Shown piece after piece: positions 50,603 to 60,800 of a stretch of DNA of 64,000 nt. Positions within the stretch are counted from its first letter, which is position 1. Every line of letters starts with the position of its first letter. The stretch comes from Balanoglossus misakiensis (taxonomy: Eukaryota; Hemichordata). A model generated the notes under the pieces. It was not told where the DNA came from. It was given only the letters and a program-made list of their open reading frames with translations, and did no database searches. The stretch covers positions 7,564,001-7,628,000 of the forward strand of contig CM082585.2 of assembly GCA_040954595.2 (NCBI GenBank). Reading direction: 5' to 3'. The position numbers and the translations under genes were made by a program.

Positions 50603-52404
50603 CTACCTATCGAATCTCGCCAATCTCCGACGGCGCAACTCCTCGTGATCAAGGCCAACGTGACCCAGCGGGGCCGTGTTCCCAGGATCCACAAATCCAT
50701 AGCCAGGGGGTGGCGCAATGTACACATCTGGCTCCTCCGGGGGCGGTGCACTTGGTACGGCAGCAGGCAGGGCACTGGGGTGGGTGGGATAGGGAGGGTT
50801 GACCCCCTGATCATCTCTCGGGAGGTCTGGGTACAGCTGATTGTAGGATGGGGGTGACTGGGGTCGACCATCTGCAAAGAAATGAATAACAAGATGGTAC
50901 TGAACCGTGCATGTATGTAAGACTTTCATATCATCTCACTGACAGTCACTTAATGATTGTGATAAATGCGCCTTCAAACAGAAACATAAAGCTGTTAAAA
51001 TCAATGATCTCCAAGATATACCTGTCTGTAAACTGTCGTTAAGAGCCTGTTGGATCTGCTCATCCTCGGTCATTCCTCCTGTATACAGTGTTTCATCAAA
51101 CTGCCTAGCATTACCATTGCCATAGTATCCCATGCCGTTATCCTGTGGGTATGGGGGTTGTTGCACCGGTGCTGCTTGCCTTCGGCCCGTCGCCCCTCCT
51201 CCAAAGAAACGATTCCCCCAACCGGTCCCCCAGTTGGTACGACGTGGTCTGTATTGAGTATTGGCTCCAGGCAGACCTTCTGTTAGATAGTTACCATTAT
51301 AAATTAATGTAATACAATATAAATTAATTTATATCTGCATACATATAGAATAACGGAAAAAAAATTTGCTCAGTACATGTCAGAGTAAGGGTCAAAATAG
51401 AGCAGATTATGTTTCCAAGAGCAACAAACTTTCTCTGATTCAGCATCAATTTTTCCTCTCCTTCCAAACAGACTTACCAGGCAACATGAAGGTGTCCATG
51501 ATTCCCTTCAGAGGTCCTTTAACGTAGGCCAATCCGACGAGGATCCCGGCCAGGTGACCGGCGAATGAGGCGTTGGGTACCAAGATGGAGATCAGAAAGA
51601 GCTCTGCCCAGCATGCAACGCGGGAATGGACGGGGATGAATCCCATGAGCCACTGCGTTCCCGGCGGCATGAGGTGAGTTGTCACCACTTTGATTGCAAA
51701 CAAGACACCTGTAATTAAGTCACAATTCACAAGTTAGGGTTTTGTTCCCTGTCCTATTCAGACAAGTACATGTACACCAGTACAGTACAACCTTAACTAA
51801 ACCAAACCCTGTCTAATCTGGAATCCTGCGCCATAATTAAACAAGTGATTTGCTGATGAGAAAACGTGTAGTGGTGGTGTAAAGTGCCACTGAAAAATCA
51901 CAGAATTATGAAGTGCACTGGCACCTTACCAGAGAAACCGACAGCACAAGTATGCAGGTACGAGGCACTACCGAAAAATTCGGCTGCTAGAAAATTGAGT
52001 CCCACCAGCACAGCTCCGGTTAGCATACAGAACGCGGCTATCATGTAGGCGAAGTATTTGCTCCCGAAGCGCCTCTCCAGAGAAATTCCCTTCCAGAGGA
52101 AGGACACCATGTTGAAATACAGGTGCATGTCGCTGGCGTGGAACCACGGGGCCAGGAAGAGCCGCGACCAATCGCCGTCGTACCAGACCGCGGCTGAGCT
52201 GATGCACACGTCTCGGATCCGCGGCACTTGCAGCAGACGAAGGAAGATGGCCGTGTTGGCGGCGAGCGTTGCAAGGGTCACCGGTGGGATGTTGTCGAGT
52301 CCGATCCGCATCACTTGCAGAGCCAACAGGAATATGCCAAGCCCTGCACCACCACCACCGCGGCGGCCATGTCTGTACATGCCGCCCCTCCTCCTCCCGA
52401 ACAT
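50603..52404 (-). CDS. RHBDD1: RHBDD1/RHBDL4, ER rhomboid protease
   Basis: Four exons, 51930-52404, 51478-51708, 51022-51279 and 50603-50871, with all introns in phase 1, give 410 aa (human about 315). The catalytic dyad is visible: Ser158 in AVGFSG and His210 in FAGHLAGILVG. The family segments NNIPPVTLATLA-like (DNIPPVTLATLA), HLYFNMVSFLWKGISLERR and YVKGPLKGIM are present. The C-terminal half has a proline-rich stretch, a ubiquitin-interacting motif (EDEQIQQALNDSLQ, about 305-320) and a final VCP-binding motif (ELRRRRLARFDR). This matches the known enzyme that cleaves ubiquitinated membrane proteins in the ER and recruits p97/VCP. I chose the ATG at 52404 (MFGRRR), which aligns with the family start; an in-frame ATG at 52461 would add 19 residues. 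The extra length is in the linker before and after the UIM. Confidence 0.92.
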
Positions 52405-54081
52405 GTCGTAAACAATGTCAGTAATTGTTTCGTGGAAAGTCAGATCTGACAACTTAACCACTCTGGCAACTTAATAACTGTATCTATACGATACCACCGG
52501 TGTTCCAGACCCCTTGCTTTGCGACAAACGATATCTAACAACGTTTTCAAGATCAACTGGGCCTTTACGATGCACTTCCGGGTTCTCCCGATCCTTATGG
52601 TGGGTGGTTGAGAATCTGCACTTAAGAAATACTACGCGATTCTGGCAGGTCAAACACTCTATTTGTACCTTTAGGCTTGTTTGGGACACGTCAGCTCTAA
52701 CGGTATTGCCATACTCCTACCCGGGACGTTAAAATGACGAAATCCCCAATGAGTCAGCTGGCCACCATTGTAACCCTACTGCTTGTTGTGATGACGCACA
52801 GACAACACAGTAATAGCGCATGCGTAATCGACATTTCGTGATACTTACACTTTTGAAATGGCTGTACGTACTGTAGCATAGTGTTATCATAGAAAATTCA
52901 TTCTAGTATACTATACCAATCACATATTTTCAGTGAGTGTCACACGTGAAAAAAGGGCCACCACATATGGTCATCAGAAAACGTAGACATGCCCCTTTGA
53001 CCATATGTTTGCATACGAGTCGGTATGTCTATGTACTGCTTTCCTACTTTTTAGTTCGGTCAGTCTGTTTTAGAATGATCTCAATCAGATATTGGATTGA
53101 CTTTGAAATCCCGAAATCGCCATTTCAAAAATTACCACATGACAGGGCAGTGTTACATTACTTTTTTGACGAAAGTTCACAGCTGTTGGAACTATGGTGG
53201 CGCTCTAGTTTGCTCGATGGCGAATATGCTAAAATCGGATAAGTTATTCGCAGCAAACAAGTCTTGTTCCAAAAATAGGTTTTTCAAAAACAGTGTGAAG
53301 GTCAGAACAGAATTAATTTTAAGTTTTTTTAAGCTGATGCTAAACCTTTACTGCACAGAAAACGTCAATCCTGACGCCCCTCCCTGTAAAATGACCTCAC
53401 ATATCCCACTTGATTTTATGACATGTAACCATGTTTGTATTCGAAGCTATTTTGCACAAGTCATAATTATTTTGCACGTCTGAGTTCTGTCCACTATAAA
53501 AGTTTATAGGTTAGGCCTAGATCTAATCATCGCAGTTTGATCTGCCTAATACACTCTATGTTTTTGCCTTCAACTACGTTTACAGACAACGTTAGTATTC
53601 ATTCTGACAAAATGAATGTCGCCAATGTGACTGCAAAAATGGCTGCTCGGTTTAAAAAAGGATTCACACTTCATCGCCGCATTTATGTGAGATTTTATTT
53701 GGTGTCATTGGCACGAGACAAGTGTATACATTTGTAAATGTGACTGAATTATTCTGTGAACAAATACTGAGGATACATAAAATGCATATTTATTGTACAT
53801 AAAAGTGATAAATATAGAAAAAAATTCTGCCATCTTTTAGGCCTAATTCGTGTAAACGCTTATACATAAACATTATTTGTTCTTCATAATTAAGTTTCGT
53901 GCACAGCTGTTATGTGCTGCGAAAGTCCACGATAAAGTGCGTTCAAGGCATCAAGGTTCAAGGTTCAACGCTCTCTGTGTTTGAAGATGGTTACTGTAGT
54001 TTACATGTGTTACAATGATAGATTGTCGCCATCTTTGTGGATCCGCCGTCTGCAACAGGTAAAATCCAGCCCTCAACGATT
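52405..54081. other. Between RHBDD1 and the DEG/ENaC gene
   Basis: Holds the RHBDD1 promoter side and the 3' end of the DEG/ENaC gene. A minus-strand AATAAA (TTTATT, 53789-53794) is a candidate poly(A) signal for the channel. I see no conserved coding exon. Confidence 0.55.
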
Positions 54082-54774
54082 TCACATCCGCGGTGCCTGG
54101 GGCAAGTCTTGTCGATGTTTGTCTTCTTTCGAACCGAGACATATTCCGCACAAGGTGGCGAAAAACCTCACAATCTCGCACACGGTGATCACCGACAGGC
54201 CGACGTATAAGCCGAGGGTTCCGCCCACATCGCTCAGAAGGTCTTCCCACTGTGACGTCATAAGCAAGAGAGGAAAAAAAATGATATATATGGCGAGAAT
54301 GGGGTGTACACTAGGTGTAAGGTTTTCGGTACTGACCAAAAATGAAATGGTGGAATGTGTAATATCCGGTCATGAACTGAGCCACGACAACTGGTCGCTC
54401 GGTATGTTTCAGTGATTAGAAAAACATTAACAAGAAAATAAACAAAATAATATCAAAAGTTAGCGACTTTGCCCAAAGGGAGCTGATCATCACCAGAGAG
54501 GATAGTTTTCTTACCATGTAAGCTGGGTGTTCAGACGTTGTCTCGTAATTCAGCGATTCAAAATAAACATTCAGTCGGACTAGATTAGATCTAAGTGAGA
54601 GAAACGTGGATTGGTAAGGAAACAGCACGAAGTATAGTAACCCACAACAATCATATTTGATTGGGAAACTTGATAAACATTACAATTTTAATTGGGGCGC
54701 TCCCAAAGAAATAATCAACGTTTTCGAATTGAAAAAATCTGTGTCCGCTGTTCTCTAGCCCGTTAGCCGAAAAC

Positions 54775-54864
<90 letters not shown>

Positions 54865-57800
54865 CCATCATCACCACCACCACCACCACCCTTATTAAAC
54901 CTGACCACTTTCCAAAAACATTCACTCAGTCCCCCCCCCCCTTCTTATTTACCTGGCTGATTCCAAGTCATTCAAATTTCGCGTCTTGGGGTTCTGCACC
55001 TTCACAAGCTTCAGCAGGTTATTCTGTTATTGGAAAGAGGGTGCGATAAATAATTATCAAAGGTTTTAGAGCCACTTAAAACTCCAGGTACTCGAACGTA
55101 CTTTGGCTTATTTTCTCACTATTTTGGGTTTGTGTATTAGTTTAGTTGTCAAACGCCATCAAAGAGAGTTGGAATATTCAACTGCCGTAGATCCGTTTAT
55201 TTTTATCCTTGACAATAGGTTGAAACTCTCATATGTGAGCAAGGTCACTCTAACCCAATGTTTGTGCGAATTAAACACCCGCACAAATGCTGGTTTGTAA
55301 TTATAACCACATAGACAATTATGGGGCCGATCTGCCGTAACCACTGAAAACACACGTTTCATACTCACCAGATAAGCATACGATGGCCATTGTGACTGCG
55401 ATATGGTCATTAGGTATTTCATTTCTCTGTCAAATAATTAAAAAGCAAGTGTCAGAACTAATTCAGTGACAGTGACCATTTGGTATATTAATATAACTGT
55501 ATAACAAGTTTGAATGTGTATGTATATGTGTATGTATGGATGGATGGATGGATGGGGAATGATGATGGATGAATGTCAAACAGGCAGACAGATTCTAAGA
55601 TAACTTATTGCATCGTTATTCAGCATACCTGCAAGGCGGGGGACATGTACATGGCAGCAAATCAGACTGATAGAAGAAGTAGATAAGCTGGCTGCACACC
55701 GCTAGAAAATGAAACAAGAAAAGAATGCCTGTGTTAAGCGCGAGTGGGTTGTTGTATTTTTAATGTTTGCCACGAACCACAGTGATGTGTAAAGTTCACA
55801 TGCGGGTGTTTTTTATGAGTTCTCAAACACTATTTGATGACGTTTGTCGTGCGATCAGGTCAAATAGACCTGTGTCTAGAAAACACGTAAAATATCGCCA
55901 TTTCAACCTGGGGGCTGTCTTTCGTGCTGAAATATTAACAATGGCGTAAAATAAATCGAGATCTTTCGTCAGATTCCAATGAATATTTCATCAACGTATG
56001 GCAAAAACATCAAAGTTTCATGTCGTCTGGGATGAGCTTATGCTTCTCAGGTGTCTATACACTCACAGTGCGAATACGATGTAGATGAAATAAATAACAC
56101 CGCCGCTGTTACATGTATCTACATAGCTGTCTTTGAAATACACCCCCATGAGATCAAGGGATTGATTATCGAAATCCTGCTGTAGCATTACTAACATTTA
56201 GTTTCGTTTAGAATACCGCAGGGCGGCGCGTCGATCCCCGTCGTCTCGGTGCAACCACAGTAGTTCAGGAGTGCAGCATGAAAGCACGCCTTTTCACACG
56301 CCTGTGAGAAAGAACAGAAAGAGAGAGAGTGTTGAGTGTTACTGATTCAGAAGCCCATTTCATTAATTTTTGGAGAAGAGAATGTAAATCAACTGAAATT
56401 TAAATTGTAACAGCTCTCCCATAGTCCTCTCGCTATCTCACTCATTCATTCATTCACTCACTCACTCACCCACTCACTCACTCACTCACTCACTCACTCA
56501 CTCACTCACTCACTCACTCACTTCATTACATTATCTGACAGAGCATGACATGCCGTGACATAATGTAACGTAACGTGATATGGTATTACATGTATGTGAT
56601 TATAATAATATATGATAATATATTCTATGAAAATGAAAAATCCTTACCACAATCGAATATGCTTTCCAGTCGTAATTTCCTCTCACGTTTTCAGGAATGT
56701 ATACTTCACTGGCTTCGTCGGTACAGTTTCCGTACGGTTGCATTTGACGCGAGATCTGATTCTGCAATTTAAGCATTTTCAGACATATAATTGCCCACCC
56801 TTTCTGTTCACCATTAAGCTCGGTCAACTGTGGTTGGTCCTCTGTCTGTCTGTCTGTCTGTTCGTGCGCATTTTGGGCACTTTAACATTGATTAACTCCT
56901 TCAAATACGAGCATCTTGTGAGTGTTCGACATCTTTGTAATGTCCCCCTTTGTGCCACGTGTGGGACAGGGTGGGTTTACTATTTTCGAAACACGTGACA
57001 TCACTTCCTGTCTTTTTTGCGGTGAATTCCACGAATTTGTTCAGTGCACTTTACTGGTTGTCCGTGCTCTGGCTGTTTTGTGCTTGCCTTTGCAAGTGGT
57101 CATGCATGTTCATGTGATATTGGGCATGTGAGTCTTATACCTACCGCCTGCAATGACACCGACGTCACAGTTCCCGGCATCGCAAAGAAGCCATTGTCTG
57201 CGGGGAACGTCCTTATCGTACGAGGCGCGATGGACACAACAGCGGCCGAGTCCTGCCCGTAGACACTGAGGTACTCGCTCTGCTCGGTGAACAGCGTCAA
57301 GGACAGACCTAGTAAGGAAAATGCGCATAGACCACCATATTACATTTCATTCATGATCTCACTTGTCCGCCAGTGTATAAGGTATGTACGTTTCACGCGG
57401 AATTGCTTTCACGTGTTTCTTTTTTGGAAACTGTTATTTTATCAACTTCATCTCATGGATACATCTAGAGTAAAGCAAGCAGTGACGCAATGTATATCAA
57501 AGCTACCCTTTCTCCGTAACACTTTACGTGAACGTAGTTTACTTGCCGTGAGCTTTGCCAGTTCCTCTTGAAAATCGGGCCGCGTCGCCAGTTTTTGCAT
57601 TGAAGTGAAAACAGTTGCCATAGTTGTCGCTCTGTGTGACGTCAAAATCGGTCCTGAAAGCAAGTCAGTCACGCGTATCAGTAACACAATGCATCGTGTC
57701 CTCTAGCAAAAGTGCCCCATAAATCAATGTAACCATAGAAACAACAAACCATAACAGTTGTGACTTCTGCGAAACGGTAGCGCTTAATTCAAGCAAGAAC

Positions 57801-60800
57801 GTGTGGACATTTGTGTGTGGGCATGTAGATTTCAGAAAAACGCCCATCAACTCCATATTGAAAACACAAACAACACTTCAATGTATGAAGTTAACGTTTA
57901 TCGACGAAGAGATGTGTGACTAAGGCTACGATATCCCACATTCGTAATCACACAAAGTGTTTCCGTTGGTACATTCTCGTCAATTATTAAAGACCTATTA
58001 ATCACAATACGCTGGATTTGAATGTGCAACTTCCAAGAAGAAGGCTCCCGAGAGAAAGGGGACGTGACCAAGCGCTTTAGCAGAGATGGTGAACATCTCG
58101 TTTGCTCATTTGAATATGCAAATGAGAATAGAAATTTGCATACTTAGGGTCACATTTTTCGCCGGCGTATGTACACTGAAGTATGAAGTCCTCCGCCTGG
58201 TGTCCCATCGCCGCTATCTGGCCGGGAGTCAGTTTCAAGACACCCCCCAGTTCTGTGTAGTCCGGTTCGTTGCTGAAAGTCTTGAATCGCAGCCAGTCCG
58301 GGGGGTCCTCTCCCTTGACGCGATGGTATCCCAGGTGACGGTAGATGTTGTCCCGGAAGTAGTCGTAGGTGGACAGGTTGTTGGTGATTGACAGGTAGGG
58401 CTGTTGCCAGCCAGGGGCGAAGAGGTGTTCGGTGTCTTAAATCCAAGAACAGCAATAACGAAACAGTGCACGAATAAGAAAGGGAGAAATGTAAAAACAT
58501 GTTAACCCTTTCATCACCATGGTTCAGTCCAAATCTGTTATTGCCTATGGTAAAGTTGGACGTTTAAAGAGGGAACAGGGTGGGGTTAATGAGATATCGA
58601 TTGATAATATAATAGCATCATGATTTTTCACTCCAAGCTTTTTGGTTTGCCCCCCCCCCCCCCCGATCCAAAGCTAGCGAAATCCCAGTCAACTTACCGT
58701 TTATGTCAGCATTAACACATCCCAGCTCATCAAAGCGATCCGCACAGTCAAAGAGAGTGTCACATATCTGGTAAGGGTGGACACACTCCCCGGATGTACA
58801 CCTTATGAAACTGGCGGGGCAATCCGTTTCATTGTCCACTGGAATAACGACTGAAAGATAACATTTCATCAGTGAGAGGTTGTACATTGCATGTACGTTG
58901 ACATACATACATACATACATACATACATACATACATACATACATACATACATACATACATACATACATACATACATACATACATACATACATACATACAT
59001 ACATACATACATACATACATACATACATGCATGCATGCATGCATGCATGCATGCATGCATGCATGCATGCATGCACGCACGCACGCACACACGCACGCAC
59101 GCACAAACACACACACACACACACACATACATACATACATACATACATACATACACACATACATACATACATGTCTCTTACTTGGGGGGAGCAGACTTTG
59201 ATAGAAGTCAGTGCCAATCGATTTGATGGTCCTTATACCGTCGTAGCCAATGCTTTCTTGGTGGAGAGTACAAGTATGTGTAGCATGATGGAAATCAAAG
59301 GACCGACACGAGTAGAGTTTCCAGTAGTAACATGTGTGAAGACACTTGTGCAGGGACACGTTGGGTATAACATCCGTAGAGTTGATGGGTAGAGTCCTGT
59401 CTTTTTGTTTGTCGAACACGGAAAACAATCTCGTTCTCAGGAGGTTGCTGCGCATGTCCCTCACGAACTCTGCAAGAAAAACACAACATCCCATGATCAA
59501 TGACTTGTTTTATCATAGTACGTCTTTCCTTCAAATTGAAAGGATTGCATTTGCCATTCGTGGGCAGATTTAAGCACATCCATTATGTAGACAGGCGGGC
59601 AGGCAGACAGACAGATAGACGGATACTCACTCGTCGCATGGACTTTAACCTCGCAGACATGTAGGTAGTCCATCCTGTAAGGGTCGTTTTGCAGAACGAC
59701 GTACCTGCCGTGGATGGGCACGATACAATCACGCACAATAGTCTTATCGTACATATCCATGGACGCAATTTGTGACCCGCATTGTGTATTTTTATCAATT
59801 TCCTCGCGGTAGTATCCGACCTTCACTACAGCTCCGACTATCCTGAAAGCTGAATTGTGGTGTGTGGAGAAGGCACATTAGAATTTTCGAAACATGTGAC
59901 GTTACTAGTTGATTTTGCAAAAGAATAAGCCAGATAATCTTTTTCAATGGGTTTCGCAACACGTGTTTGTCTGAATGTCATGTCTGGTCTATGTTTACTT
60001 TGCTCGTTTATGGTATGCTGTATGTTACTTGATTTCGTGAACATTCTAATGTGACGTCACGATTTCACGGCATGGGTATGTGACTGTTGTCATTTTCACA
60101 CCTGTTCACCGCAATGGAAACAAATATGTAGCAATACCTACAGCAACAATCATAACGGTTGATGATCACCACTTCGTGGACGGCGTAGATATCCTGAAGA
60201 TCTACCCTCCACCAGGCGCCCTGTTCGTTGGCTGAGTGGGTGCAGCTTTGCCCGGTATCCAAGGCGAAGTTCTCGTTGCCGTCGACGGCTCTGCTGGCAA
60301 CGTGGGTGTAGTAGGTGCTGCTCTGTTCGGCTGGCTTTCTGAGAGCCACGTTCGGTAACTGTTGGGCAATTTCTGCAATAAAACACCAAAAAACCTCATA
60401 AGAGCAGCCATTTTGTACTATAGGAAGTTCGTTTGCTTTGTTCGATGGTGAACATGAGCATTAGGGCTTTGCAGCTGACAAAAATCCTGCATGACGGCCG
60501 AATTTTTGTATAGTTGCTATTGCTTGCTATCCATGCCAGATCATGCACTCAGTTGATATTCCCAACATACCTACCCTGTCAACGACCATTAGAGGGAAAT
60601 TTATCAAAATTAGAACATTAAGTATTGGCCATACATGACATGCATGTAAAGTTACAAACAAAACATGGAAAAATCCCATTTGCATCATTTTGCCAAATCA
60701 TAGGCCCCTAATAAGTATGCAACTATATGAGTATTTACCGACACCGATGACTTCCACTTCACACAAACTTAGGTGGTCCGTTTTGTTTTGTAGCTGGACA

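Larger units (their letters stand above)
54082..58435 (-). other. DEG/ENaC channel core (finger, palm, TM2)
   Basis: Ten exons encode the channel ectodomain and second membrane span. The first (58144-58435) has EDFILQCTYAGEKC, the counterpart of the ENaC/ASIC thumb-finger entry. It continues to YGNCFHFN, EQSEYL, FFAMPG, the conserved cysteine ladder (YCGCTE, PPCG, SVCSQL, PCTCPPPC) and SQSQWPS. The last exon holds WEDLLSDVGGTLGLYVGLS and the TM2 helix, then a short cytosolic tail ending at 54082. TM1 is not encoded between the last LDLa exon and this core, so it must lie upstream of the modules or be absent. Confidence 0.85.

Noticed and set aside
56075-56186. Open minus-strand stretch starting QDFDNQSLDLMG between two DEG/ENaC exons
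   Set aside because: It cannot join the preceding exon in frame (a stop follows at once). Skipping it gives the expected cysteine pattern CGC...PPCG...SVCSQL...CTCPPPC.
58903-59172. Regular short repeats resembling a CRISPR-like array
   Set aside because: The units are 4 bp without spacers and lie in an animal intron; this is a microsatellite.
58618-59500. Long minus-strand frames of 199 and 223 codons with MYVC repeats
   Set aside because: The middle is a tetranucleotide microsatellite in an intron. Only the end segments (the PAN exon and the LDLa4 exon) are coding, and they join by splicing.
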